64,000 bases of DNA from CAZDXB01 sp964509335 (GTDB lineage Bacteria > Bacteroidota > Ignavibacteria > Kapaibacteriales > UBA2268), in the NCBI GenBank assembly GCA_964509335.1, contig CAZDXB010000016.1, forward strand, positions 1-64,000, read 5' to 3'. The notes beneath the pieces were generated by a model, which saw only the letters and a program-made list of their open reading frames with translations, had not been told where the DNA came from and did no database searches. This document shows, piece after piece, positions 15,675 to 24,732 of this stretch; the stretch's first letter is position 1; every line of letters begins with the position of its first letter. The position numbers were made by a program, and so were the translations under genes.

Positions 15675-16817
15675 TTAATCTAAGACAATTACTTTTTTAA
15701 GACTTGCGTTCGCTCCGTTTTGAATTTTAATAAAATATACGCCGGGGCGCAAACCGCTTAAGTCAACTTCTACTTTATGCTTGCCTGCCGGTATGTTTTC
15801 GTAAGACTGACCGCTTTTAACAACTTTGCCGCATACGTCGATAATATCGAGGTTTACGTCCGTTTCTCCCTGAAAGTCAATTACTAAATTTGTTAAGTCG
15901 TTAGCGGGATTTGGGAAGCATTTGCCCAAAGTAAGCTCCGGAATATCGTCTTTCACGCCGTTTGCTCCGTCCCAACCGGCAAGTCTCGCCCAAAGATACC
16001 AGCAAGCTATACCTTTCTTAACGCAGTTAAGACTCTTTGAATGCGAGCAATGACCGCAAAGCTGAGAGATTTGCGTCAAAATATGGTCGGGGTTTTCGCT
16101 CGTCCAATCGTCCGCCCAATTTGTTCTGCCGCCCTCGGGGTCGTCGTAGTTGCAAGCGTCGTTGCAGTTGTATTCCTGATAATTCACTTCCGCGTCGGGG
16201 TCGTATTTTTCTACGTCGGCGAAATCATACAGTATTTTGCCGTTCGTGGAACAAAAATCGCGTATCTCTTGATTAGCTTGAAACAAACTGCCGTCGGGAC
16301 CTTGTCCTTCCAGATGTCCCGTCATATAAACAAAAGTAACGTCAGGATATTCGTTTTCCAGTTGAGCCATCGGTTGCAAATAGTGGCTCTGTAAATCTAC
16401 GCTGTTGACTTGACCGCACCAAGACCAAATAATTACGTTGCAATCGGGATGTTCGTCTAAATAATCTCTCGTTTCATCGTCCCAACCTTCGTAGCCGCAG
16501 TCTAATTCAAGATGTCCGCCGCCGTAGCTGCCGCCTTCGTATAAATGCAATTCGCCCGGTCCGCCGGAGTGGCTCCAATCGTAAGTCCCTTCAGAGAAAA
16601 ACGATTCAATAGCGTTCATTCCGGCAGTCAACTGGCTGCCGTGCGAAGTGTGTCCGTAGCCGATATGAAGATTTTCTTTAGCCGTTTCGATGTATTCCGA
16701 CGGAATTTCGTTTAAGTCGATGCAACTATGGTCGATAACTATATAATCTTGCTGAGAGGAAAGGCAGTAAGGAAGCAAACAAAATAATAAAAACGTAAAT
16801 AACTTTTTCATAAACAA
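15675..16817 (-). CDS. secreted SGNH-like protein with T9SS C-terminal sorting domain
   Basis: The 380-residue product has a signal peptide (MKKLFTFLLFCLLPYCLSSQ; Met3 may be the true start) and ends in a type A sorting domain of about 75 residues (PNPANDLTNLVIDF, then GLRPGVYFIKI and KKVIVLD). The body has GYGHTSHGSQLTAGM near the start, an IIWSWCGQVN strand and a TGHLEGQG turn, which suggest an SGNH-hydrolase-like fold with Ser and His. I cannot place all catalytic residues. It is cysteine-rich for its type (CNDACNYDD, CGHCSHSKSLNC), implying disulfides. It would be exported to the cell surface by the type IX system. Confidence 0.7.
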   Translation of the reverse strand: MFMKKLFTFLLFCLLPYCLSSQQDYIVIDHSCIDLNEIPSEYIETAKENLHIGYGHTSHGSQLTAGMNAIESFFSEGTYDWSHSGGPGELHLYEGGSYGGGHLELDCGYEGWDDETRDYLDEHPDCNVIIWSWCGQVNSVDLQSHYLQPMAQLENEYPDVTFVYMTGHLEGQGPDGSLFQANQEIRDFCSTNGKILYDFADVEKYDPDAEVNYQEYNCNDACNYDDPEGGRTNWADDWTSENPDHILTQISQLCGHCSHSKSLNCVKKGIACWYLWARLAGWDGANGVKDDIPELTLGKCFPNPANDLTNLVIDFQGETDVNLDIIDVCGKVVKSGQSYENIPAGKHKVEVDLSGLRPGVYFIKIQNGANASLKKVIVLD

Positions 16818-16991
16818 TCCCTTTAATATTAATAATCGTTAATTAAATTTGTGTTAAAATATCGCATAGGCTCGAATATTCCAAAAGATTTATTCCGTTA
16901 TTTTGATTTTATAAATCAAAAAGTTTGGATATTATGTTTTTTTTCTGTTTTTTGTATTACTGTTTATTTATTAAGCTGAAGCTTTTATATT

Positions 16992-18866
16992 GTGAAAAAC
17001 AAAAAATTAATAGGCTTTGCAATCGTTATATTGCTCGCTTTCTCTCAGTTCAGCCTATCCTCCAGTCAGATAGATAAGTTGAAGCGGGAATTGGAAAGGA
17101 CAAATACGCCTAAGCAAAAAATCGGCGTTTTATTAGACATAATCAATCTAAAATTAAACGTTTTAGACCGCGACAACCTCAAATATTTGAAGCAAGCCAA
17201 TAAAATTGCGAAAGAAAATAATTACGAAGAGTATAACGCTGTAATTAACAGAAATTTGGGCGAATACTGGAAAATTTTCGGCGACTTCGATAAATCAACC
17301 GAATATCATTTTAAATCAATAGATTACTTCGAAAAAACAGAAAACGAAAAAGAACTGGCGATTAGTTATTTAGGATTAGCGGAAACTTATCGAGCCGCAG
17401 CAATTTATAAAAAAGCTCTTAAGTATCTAAAAACAGCCGAAAATCTATCCGAGGATTTAGCTAACGATTACCTATTGGCTAAAACATATAATAGAAAAGC
17501 CGCTGTATTATACGAAATGCACGAAGGCTCAAAAAGAGAAGTAATCGATTACGCAATTAAATCAAACTCCCTGATTGACCTTAACTCGTCGTTCGATTTA
17601 GCCGTGAACAATTACACTATTATAGGCGGCACATACAGATTTTTTAAAAAGTACGACTCCGCGGAAACTTACTTCTACAAAGCTTTAAGATTATCTAAAC
17701 GCAAAAACGACGTTTATAATTATCCAACCATTTTGGCAAATTTATGCTATAGCTACTATTCCAAAGGCGAAATAGAAAAAGCTATAAATTACGGCAAAAG
17801 AGCCTACAAGTTCAAAGAAGAAAAAGGTTTAAACTTAATCGAACCGTACTTATACAATACCTTGAGCAACGCTTATTTCGAAATCGGAGACTACAAAAAC
17901 GCCGCTTTTTTTCTTCAGAAAACCGTAGATAGCCAAGATTCTTTGTTTTATTTGGATAAAAATAAAATCTTATTCGAACTACAAACTAAATACGAAACAA
18001 AAAAGAAAGAGCGAGAACTTGAAAAACAAAAGAGTCTTAGAAACTACCAAATAGTTTTTTCAGCTATCCTAATACTTTTAATCGTCGTAATTGTATTTCA
18101 ATACAACTATAGGAACAAAGAGCTTAGGAAAAAGAACGCCTTAATTACCGAGCAGAACAAAAAATTGGAAGAAACGAACGCCACAAAAGACAAATTCTTT
18201 TCAATAATAGCTCACGATTTAAAAAATCCAATATTCTCGCAAAAAGGAATAACGGACATTCTCGCCAACGATTACGACGAATTAAGCGACGAAGAAATAA
18301 GAGAAATGCTTCAGGTTCTTCATAACGCCACAGAGAATATTTCTGATTTGCTCGAGAATTTACTGAATTGGTCGAGGTCGCAAAGGGGAGCCATCGAATT
18401 CTATCCTTCGGATATTGATTTAAATTTAATTTTTATGAATATCCAAAGCCTAATGGAGGCTCAAGTTGCGAAAAAGAAAATTGATTTAAACGTAGATACT
18501 GACAACGAAATAAAAGTTTACGCCGATAATAATATGCTTAATACAATTCTCAGAAATCTAATGTCCAACGCTATAAAATACACGCCCGAAGGAGGGAAAA
18601 TACAATTAAGAGCAACCGAAACAAACGATTTCGTTGAAATAGCCGTAAAAGACAGCGGCGTTGGAATCGAAAAAGACGATATCGATAAACTTTTCAAAGC
18701 CGACGTCAATTTTACCACCCGCGGCACCGGCAACGAATCCGGCACGGGATTGGGATTGCTCGTATGCAAAGAATTCGTCGAGAAACACGGCGGCAAGATT
18801 TGGGTCGAAAGCCGCCCCGGCAAAGGCTCCAGCTTCAAATTTACTATTCCAACTAAATTTACTTAA
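16992..18866 (+). CDS. TPR-containing membrane sensor histidine kinase
   Basis: The 624-residue kinase has a signal peptide (1-25), about seven TPR units in the periplasm (about 60-320), a short coiled coil, one membrane helix (353-371), a HisKA domain with phospho-acceptor His408 (FFSIIAHDLKNPI) and a HATPase_c domain (about 500-622; N box NAIKYTPEGG, G boxes KDSGVGIEK and GTGLGLLVCKEFVEKHGG). This layout is common in Bacteroidota. It starts with GTG (16992), since no nearby ATG keeps the signal peptide. No response regulator gene is next to it, so it is an orphan kinase. A bidirectional terminator follows. Confidence 0.92.
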   Translation: MKNKKLIGFAIVILLAFSQFSLSSSQIDKLKRELERTNTPKQKIGVLLDIINLKLNVLDRDNLKYLKQANKIAKENNYEEYNAVINRNLGEYWKIFGDFDKSTEYHFKSIDYFEKTENEKELAISYLGLAETYRAAAIYKKALKYLKTAENLSEDLANDYLLAKTYNRKAAVLYEMHEGSKREVIDYAIKSNSLIDLNSSFDLAVNNYTIIGGTYRFFKKYDSAETYFYKALRLSKRKNDVYNYPTILANLCYSYYSKGEIEKAINYGKRAYKFKEEKGLNLIEPYLYNTLSNAYFEIGDYKNAAFFLQKTVDSQDSLFYLDKNKILFELQTKYETKKKERELEKQKSLRNYQIVFSAILILLIVVIVFQYNYRNKELRKKNALITEQNKKLEETNATKDKFFSIIAHDLKNPIFSQKGITDILANDYDELSDEEIREMLQVLHNATENISDLLENLLNWSRSQRGAIEFYPSDIDLNLIFMNIQSLMEAQVAKKKIDLNVDTDNEIKVYADNNMLNTILRNLMSNAIKYTPEGGKIQLRATETNDFVEIAVKDSGVGIEKDDIDKLFKADVNFTTRGTGNESGTGLGLLVCKEFVEKHGGKIWVESRPGKGSSFKFTIPTKFT

Positions 18867-18873
18867 TTCAACC

Positions 18874-18909
18874 AAAAAAACCGCGCCCAAAATGGACGCG
18901 GTTTTTTTA
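18874..18909. terminator. bidirectional intrinsic terminator
   Basis: CCGCG and CGCGG arms around a short loop are preceded by a run of seven As and followed by seven Ts, so the stem works on both strands. It lies between the convergent sensor kinase and GTPase genes. Confidence 0.82.
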
Positions 18910-18933
18910 TTTAAACGTCTATTTGAGAATCAA

Positions 18934-20265
18934 TCAGCTATTCTTCTTTAAGAAATCGCCGATTAAGTCCTTTATTTTCGGCGCGCCAATTTCGGCTAAT
19001 TCATAGTATATTCTCGTGTTGTCTTGTTTAATGTCGATGAATCTAGCCAAGTTAATAGGCGTCCCTATAACAACGGAATCGCAAGGAACTTTGGCGATGG
19101 TTTTCTCCAAGTCCGCCATTTGCTCTTTACCGTATCCCATAGCCGGCAACAACGCGCCTATTTCGGGATAAGTTTCGTAAGTTTCCGTAATTTTGCCGAC
19201 GGTGTATTCTCTCGGGTCGATTACTTCGCTCGCTCCGTATCTTCTGGCGGCTACCGTGCCGGCGCCTATTTTCATCTCGCCGTGCGTTAACGTAGGACCG
19301 TCCTCGATTACCAAAACTTTCTTGTTCTTGATAACCTCGGGGTTTTCCGCTACAACAGACGACGCCGCTAATACTACTTGAGCTTTTGGATTGTAGCGCC
19401 TAATGTTCGTCAATACCGTTTCGATATCTTCCGGTTTCGCCGAATCGATTTTATTTAGAACGACTACGTCCGCCATCCTCAAATTAACTTCGCCCGGGTA
19501 ATAGCTGATTTCGTGGCAGGGTCTCAGCGGGTCGGCTACTACAATAGATAAATCCGGCTTGTAGAAAGGCATATCGTTGTTGCCGCCGTCCCATACTATT
19601 ACGTCCGCTTCTTTTTCAGCTTCGCGAACGATAGCTTCGTAATCGACGCCCGAATATATCACGCTGCCCATAGCGATATGCGGTTCGTATTCTTCCATTT
19701 CCTCTATAGTGCAGTTGTGTTTTTCCAAATCGCTTAATTCGGCGAATCTCTGAACTTTTTGCTTCTCTAAATCGCCGTAAGGCATCGGATGCCTAATCGA
19801 AGCGACTTTTACGCCCGCGTTACTAAGCTGGCGAACGACTTCTCTGGTCGTCTGGCTTTTGCCGCAACCGGTTCTAACCGCCGTTATTGAAACGACCGGT
19901 TTAGTCGATTTTATCATCGTCGGATACGAACCCAACATAGAAAATTTCGCGCCGGCTTGCATTACTCTCGAACCGATATGCATAACCGCTTCGTAAGGCA
20001 AATCGCTATAAGAAAGAACGCATTCTTCCGCTTTATATTCTTCGATTAGCTTCTCCAAATCTTCTTCGGGGCGAATCGGAATGCCGTCGGGGTAGTTGTC
20101 TCCAGCCAGAGCGGCGGGATATTTTCTATCGTCGATGTCGGGTATTTGAGCCGCCGTAAAAGCGACTATTTCAACGTCGTCTCTGTTTCTATAAAAAACG
20201 TTAAAATTGTGGAAGTCCCTTCCAGCCGCTCCGATGATTATTACTCTTTTCTTGTCCTCGTTCAT
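18934..20265 (-). CDS. cyclic 2,3-diphosphoglycerate-synthetase-like P-loop GTPase
   Basis: The 443-residue protein has an N-terminal nucleotide-fold domain (VIIIGAAGRDFHNFN, 8-22), a P loop at about 130-139 (RTGCGKSQTT) and a guanine-specificity motif NKID at 271-274. This is the pattern of the family annotated as cyclic 2,3-diphosphoglycerate synthetase or predicted GTPase (COG2403). Archaeal members make cyclic 2,3-diphosphoglycerate, but bacterial members are mostly uncharacterised. It is the last gene of a minus-strand operon of carbamoyl-phosphate and ornithine enzymes, 41 bases after the aminotransferase gene. That context points to a role with that pathway rather than thermoprotectant synthesis, which is inference. 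Confidence 0.82.
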   Translation of the reverse strand: MNEDKKRVIIIGAAGRDFHNFNVFYRNRDDVEIVAFTAAQIPDIDDRKYPAALAGDNYPDGIPIRPEEDLEKLIEEYKAEECVLSYSDLPYEAVMHIGSRVMQAGAKFSMLGSYPTMIKSTKPVVSITAVRTGCGKSQTTREVVRQLSNAGVKVASIRHPMPYGDLEKQKVQRFAELSDLEKHNCTIEEMEEYEPHIAMGSVIYSGVDYEAIVREAEKEADVIVWDGGNNDMPFYKPDLSIVVADPLRPCHEISYYPGEVNLRMADVVVLNKIDSAKPEDIETVLTNIRRYNPKAQVVLAASSVVAENPEVIKNKKVLVIEDGPTLTHGEMKIGAGTVAARRYGASEVIDPREYTVGKITETYETYPEIGALLPAMGYGKEQMADLEKTIAKVPCDSVVIGTPINLARFIDIKQDNTRIYYELAEIGAPKIKDLIGDFLKKNS

Positions 20266-20306
20266 ATTACTTCTTCTCCTATTTATAATAAGTTAAACAA
20301 TCAATA

Positions 20307-21506
20307 TTATTCAAATTCTTGAATTACTTTGTCAATTCGTTCTACCGCCCAGTCGATTTCCTCTTTAGTTATGATTAGAGGCGGCGAGAATCTGATGTTG
20401 TTTTCGTGGGTTTCTTTGCAAAGCAATCCTTCTTCTCGCAATCTATCGGTGTATGGTCTCGCTAATCTGTCAAGCTCTATTCCAATCCACAACCCTTTAC
20501 CGCGAACTTCTATGATGTGGGGGCTGTCGATTTCTTTCATTTTGTCCATAAAATATTTGCCGGTGATTCTGGAGTTCTCTATCATATTCTCCTCGACCAG
20601 AACTTCGAGCGCCGTTCTGGCAATCGACGCGCCGAGCGGATTGCCGCCGAAAGTAGAGCCGTGCTCGCCGGGCTTTATCACGCCGAGAATTGTCTCGTCG
20701 GCTAAAATAGCGGACACCGGATAAAATCCTCCGCCGAGAGCTTTGCCGATAATGACTATATCTGGTCTTACGTCTTCGTGTTGATAAGCGAAAAGCTTGC
20801 CCGTGCGTCCTAATCCGGACTGAATTTCGTCGCATACGAATAACATGTTGTTTTCTATGCATAAATCGCCTATTTCCCTTAAGTATCCTTCAGGCGGCGT
20901 TACTACGCCGGCTTCTCCCTGAATAGGCTCTATTAATATAGCGGCGGTATTGTCGGTTATTTTTGATTTCAAGTCTTCCAAATCGCCGTATTCGTGCATA
21001 GGAAAAGCCTCTTTACAATAAGGACCGAAGCCGCGATAAGCATTTATAGAATCCGAAAAACCTACGATAGTGGTGGTTCTACCGTGAAAATTGCCTTTCG
21101 CTACGATAATTTCGGCTTTTTCTCTCGGAATGCCTTTAACTTCGTATCCCCATTTGCGAGCGGTTTTAATCGCCGTCTCGACCGCTTCGGCGCCGGTATT
21201 CATAGGAAGCGCCATATCGAATCCCGTCATCTCGTTTAGCTTTTTATACAATAGCGGCAATTGTTCGTTGCGGAACGCTCTACTAGTGAGCGTTAATTTT
21301 TTCGCCTGTTGCAAAAAAGCTTTCATAATCTTCGGATGACGATGCCCTTGATTCAAAGCGGAATAGCAGGCGAGGAAATCCATATATTTTTTTCCTTCGA
21401 CGTCGGTAACCCAAACGCCTTCGCCTTCGCTTAAAACAACGTCTAGCGGGTCGTAATTATGCGCTCCATGCTTGTCTTCCAGTTCGATGTAATCTTTTGT
21501 TTTCAT
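20307..21506 (-). CDS. rocD: ornithine--oxo-acid aminotransferase
   Basis: The 399-residue PLP enzyme converts ornithine and 2-oxoglutarate to glutamate-5-semialdehyde and glutamate. The PLP-binding Lys is K255 in VIIGKALGGG, with the CDEIQSGLGRTGK motif before it (225-237) and MNTGAEAVE (102-110) for cofactor phosphate. The N-terminal ARNYDPL-like segment (GAHNYDPLDVVLSEGEG) is typical of the ornithine subgroup rather than acetylornithine enzymes. It sits between the aspartate carbamoyltransferase gene (25 bases upstream) and the GTPase gene, so ornithine made by the first enzyme in the operon could be drained to glutamate or proline. Confidence 0.9.
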   Translation of the reverse strand: MKTKDYIELEDKHGAHNYDPLDVVLSEGEGVWVTDVEGKKYMDFLACYSALNQGHRHPKIMKAFLQQAKKLTLTSRAFRNEQLPLLYKKLNEMTGFDMALPMNTGAEAVETAIKTARKWGYEVKGIPREKAEIIVAKGNFHGRTTTIVGFSDSINAYRGFGPYCKEAFPMHEYGDLEDLKSKITDNTAAILIEPIQGEAGVVTPPEGYLREIGDLCIENNMLFVCDEIQSGLGRTGKLFAYQHEDVRPDIVIIGKALGGGFYPVSAILADETILGVIKPGEHGSTFGGNPLGASIARTALEVLVEENMIENSRITGKYFMDKMKEIDSPHIIEVRGKGLWIGIELDRLARPYTDRLREEGLLCKETHENNIRFSPPLIITKEEIDWAVERIDKVIQEFE

Positions 21507-21531
21507 TTTATTCTCCGCGTTAGTTTATAAT

Positions 21532-22482
21532 TTATTTTCGGCGCTTTCCAAATAGAGTAAGCTCGTCTTCTTGGTCAAAAAACATAGTCAGCAATCCCAT
21601 TCGAACGTATAATCCGTTCTTGGACTGACGGAAATAAGCGGCTCTCCTGTCGTTATCAACCGCCGAGTCGATTTCTACCGACCGGGGGAGCGGGTGCATT
21701 ATTATCGAATTGTATTTCATTTTTTGCAATACGTTAGCGTCAATATTATAAACGGATAAATCGACGTCTTGATTTTCCAGCCTGCTCCTGTCGATTCTAG
21801 TTTGATAAACAACGTCCAGCTTGTCTATTATGCCGTCGGCTGAATTCGCTATCTGATAAGCGACCTCTTTTTCTTCGAGATGTTCTAGAATATCGGATTC
21901 AATTTGGAGCTCTTCGGGCGCAATAAAATAAAGCTTAACTCTGTCAAATTTGCTAAGCAAATACGCCAAGCTGCGCACCGTCCTTCCCTTGTCTAGCGCG
22001 CCAAAAAACGCCACCGACAACCCGTCTAGAGCGTGGCATTCGTCGTAAATAGTATATAAATCAAGCAGCGCCTGCGTGGGATGCTGACCGCCCGAACCGT
22101 CTCCGGCGTTTATTATCGGAACCGAAGACACCGCGGCGGCTCTTTTAGCCGCTCCTTGTTCGTCGTGCCTTAACACTATTACGTCGCTATAGTCTGAATA
22201 TATATTAATAGTGTCTTCCAATCTTTCTCCAGTTATTTCAGAGGAAAATTGCGACGCGTGTTCGGTAGCCATAACTTTACCGCCGAGACGATGCATTGCC
22301 GATTCGAACGAAAATCGCGTCCGTGTCGAAGGAGCGTAAAATAAAGTGGTCATAATTTTATGCTCGTAATCGCGCGTTCCGCCTCTCGCGACTACTTTTT
22401 TCATTTCGTCGGTTCTTTTAAAAAGCTCCATTAAAATGGGAACCGTAAACTGTTGCGATTCGACGACGTGTCTGAGACTCAT
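21532..22482 (-). CDS. pyrB: aspartate carbamoyltransferase catalytic chain
   Basis: The 316-residue enzyme joins carbamoyl phosphate and aspartate in pyrimidine synthesis. The carbamoyl-phosphate motif STRTR lies at 52-56 (APSTRTRFSFES), HPTQALLDLYTI gives the second motif, and the C-terminal HPLPRSVEID carries the aspartate-type PLPR signature, against HCLP in ornithine enzymes. I see no pyrI regulatory-chain gene in the window. It shares an operon with carbamate kinase and the ornithine enzyme. Placement outside a pyr operon is unusual, and a related but distinct carbamoyltransferase cannot be excluded without a tree. Confidence 0.88.
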   Translation of the reverse strand: MSLRHVVESQQFTVPILMELFKRTDEMKKVVARGGTRDYEHKIMTTLFYAPSTRTRFSFESAMHRLGGKVMATEHASQFSSEITGERLEDTINIYSDYSDVIVLRHDEQGAAKRAAAVSSVPIINAGDGSGGQHPTQALLDLYTIYDECHALDGLSVAFFGALDKGRTVRSLAYLLSKFDRVKLYFIAPEELQIESDILEHLEEKEVAYQIANSADGIIDKLDVVYQTRIDRSRLENQDVDLSVYNIDANVLQKMKYNSIIMHPLPRSVEIDSAVDNDRRAAYFRQSKNGLYVRMGLLTMFFDQEDELTLFGKRRK

Positions 22483-22517
22483 ATTATTTCTTTTTTTTAT
22501 TGATAAAATATTTATTT

Positions 22518-23459
22518 CTACGGTATTATATGCGTTCCGGCTTTTCCGTCTAAAGCGTCCATTAAGTACTCGTAAGAGGTAATAATAGCTTTTTTACCGG
22601 TCGATTCGACGAATTTAATAGCTGATTCAACTTTCGGTCCCATACTTCCCGGCGGGAACTGTCCGTCGCTCGCGTATTCGCGCATCTGGGCGACCGTCGC
22701 TTTTCTTATCCCCTCTTGGTTTTTCTTCTTGAAGTTAAGATACGCTTGGTCGGTGTCGGTGCTAATAATAAATAAATCCGCGCCCAAATCCATTGCGAGA
22801 AGCGCCGAGGACCTGTCCTTATCGATTACCGCTTCAACGCCGACGATTTTGCCGTTTTGGTCAACTTCGACGGGGATTCCTCCTCCGCCTAATGCAATAA
22901 TCATAAAGCCCATATCCACAGTTCGCTTGATAATTTCCAGCTCCAACACTTTCTTAGGCTCCGGCGAAGGCACTACTCTGCGATAACCTCTCGCGGAATC
23001 TTCCACTATGTCCCAGCCCAAATCTCGTTTCTTCTCTTCGGCTTCGTCTTCTTCGTAAAAAGGACCTATCGGCTTCGTCGGATTTTTGAAAGCGGGGTCG
23101 GCGGAATCGACCTGAACCATAGTCGGAATAGTCGTTACCAATTTATCCACGCCTAACTCTTTTAGCTCGAATTCCATTTCCTTTTGCATAATGTAGCCGA
23201 TTTCGCTCTGCGTCGTCGCCACGCACATATCCAATGTATGCGTGTAAACCTCGTGAGCGGCTCTTTCCGAACGAAGCAAAGCGGCGCCGGCTTGCGGTCC
23301 GTTGCCGTGCGTAATCACCAAATCCCAGTTTAACTTAGCCATTTTCGCTATATTTTTTGCCGTAGCTCGCGCGTTAGCGGCTTGCTCGTCTATCGCTCCT
23401 CTTTCGCCGGCGCGTATTAACGAATTTCCTCCTACGGCTATTAACGCTTTATATGACAC
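22518..23459 (-). CDS. arcC: carbamate kinase
   Basis: The 313-residue amino-acid-kinase-fold enzyme exchanges phosphate between carbamoyl phosphate and ATP. Family motifs include AVGGNSLI (8-15), THGNGPQAG (about 50-58) and the ALGGGGIPV loop. It begins with GTG (23457-23459), which gives the normal N terminus SYKALIAVGG. Nine bases separate it from the ornithine carbamoyltransferase gene before it. In fermenting bacteria it makes ATP; in Pyrococcus it works in the synthetic direction and feeds both carbamoyltransferases. The gene order here allows either. Confidence 0.92.
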   Translation of the reverse strand: MSYKALIAVGGNSLIRAGERGAIDEQAANARATAKNIAKMAKLNWDLVITHGNGPQAGAALLRSERAAHEVYTHTLDMCVATTQSEIGYIMQKEMEFELKELGVDKLVTTIPTMVQVDSADPAFKNPTKPIGPFYEEDEAEEKKRDLGWDIVEDSARGYRRVVPSPEPKKVLELEIIKRTVDMGFMIIALGGGGIPVEVDQNGKIVGVEAVIDKDRSSALLAMDLGADLFIISTDTDQAYLNFKKKNQEGIRKATVAQMREYASDGQFPPGSMGPKVESAIKFVESTGKKAIITSYEYLMDALDGKAGTHIIP

Positions 23460-23468
23460 TTTTAGCCT

Positions 23469-24383
23469 CTATTTCATCAATTGATACATAATAGCTTTTT
23501 GTACGTGCAGCCGATTCTCCGCTTCTTGGAATACGCGAGATTGCTCCGAATCGATAACCGCGTCGGTTACTTCTTCGTTCCTATGAGCCGGCAAGCAGTG
23601 CAAGAAAATAGCGTCGGGCTTCGCTTTCGCCATCAACTCTTCGTTTACTTGATAAGGATGGAAAGCTATTCTCCTCTTTTCGGCTTCCGCTTCCTGCCCC
23701 ATCGACGCCCAAGCGTCGGTGTAAATAGCGTCGGCGTCTTTTACCGCTTCTTGCGGATTCCTGACGTATTCAATTACGGCTCCCGTTTGCTTGGCGATTT
23801 CTCGCGCTTCTTGCCAAGCGGCTAGGTTCGGTTCGTAATCGTTCGGACCGGACACCGTCATCTTCGAGCCTAAGCGAGCCGTAGCGTACATTAACGAATG
23901 GCAAACGTTGTTGCCGTCGCCAACATACGTTAGTTTTACGTTTTTCAAATCGTCTTTGACTTCCTTGATAGTCATAAAATCAGCCATTGCTTGGCAAGGA
24001 TGCGTGAAATCCGTTAGTCCGTTTATGATTGGAATATCGGTGAACGCGCTCATATCTTCTACTACGCTATGGGAGAAAGTTCTGACCATAATTCCTTGTA
24101 CCATTCTGCCCAATACTTTAGAAACGTCGTAAACCGATTCCCTTTTGCCTAAATTTATTTCTGCGGGCGATAAATATAAAGAGTATCCGCCCATTTGTTG
24201 TATTCCAATGTCAAAGCTAGCTCGAGTGCGCAAAGAAGGCTTCTCAAAAATCAACGCTAATGTTTTTCCCTTTAGAGCTTCGGAATAATCCATCGGCGAC
24301 GATTTCATTTTTAAAGCTAATTCGAAAGTCTCAATTATCTCTTCGCTCGTAAAATCCGTTACTTTTAGAAAGTCTTTGTTCAC
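23469..24383 (-). CDS. argF: ornithine carbamoyltransferase
   Basis: The 304-residue enzyme interconverts ornithine plus carbamoyl phosphate with citrulline. The carbamoyl-phosphate loop is SLRTR (50-54), followed by FTHPCQAMAD and the ornithine-type HCLPAHR motif near residue 262. It starts with GTG (24381-24383) and is the first gene of the five-gene operon. No arginine deiminase, argininosuccinate synthase or lyase gene is in the window, so I cannot tell from sequence whether it acts anabolically (argF) or catabolically (arcB); the symbol is a neutral choice. Its upstream gap (24384-24732) presumably holds the operon promoter. Confidence 0.9.
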   Translation of the reverse strand: MNKDFLKVTDFTSEEIIETFELALKMKSSPMDYSEALKGKTLALIFEKPSLRTRASFDIGIQQMGGYSLYLSPAEINLGKRESVYDVSKVLGRMVQGIMVRTFSHSVVEDMSAFTDIPIINGLTDFTHPCQAMADFMTIKEVKDDLKNVKLTYVGDGNNVCHSLMYATARLGSKMTVSGPNDYEPNLAAWQEAREIAKQTGAVIEYVRNPQEAVKDADAIYTDAWASMGQEAEAEKRRIAFHPYQVNEELMAKAKPDAIFLHCLPAHRNEEVTDAVIDSEQSRVFQEAENRLHVQKAIMYQLMK

Positions 24384-24732
24384 CTTTTACCTCGTTTTGT
24401 TATTTATAATTATAAAATCCTTATTCTCGCAATAAGAGAATTCTAAATATATGAAATATATAAGAATTTGATTAGGAAAAATTGAGATTTGCTCAAATAG
24501 CTTTGTATCGCTAAATGGGAGCGTCGTTTTGGTAGTGTTGGAACAATAGAATCTTGCCGGCTCTTGTCTTTGGAGGGCTAAAAGACGCGTCGGAACGTCG
24601 CCGCTTAACTAAAGCGCCGTCGCCGCTTAGTCTCCTATCTTTAGATAATATTTTAAGCCGTTTTAATTTCATAATCTCTAATGTTTTTAGGATAAACGTT
24701 AAAGCTAAGAAATATTTTAAAAAATAAAAAAT
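24384..24732. other. intergenic gap upstream of the carbamoyl-phosphate operon
   Basis: No gene is seen. It contains a diverged short repeat of CGTCGCCGCTTA (twice near 24598-24633) next to a CTAAAGCGC segment related in style to the GCTAAAGC palindromes elsewhere. The 60 bases nearest the operon start are A+T-rich and suit a promoter, but I cannot pick one out. I see no riboswitch-like fold or arginine-box match. Confidence 0.5.
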
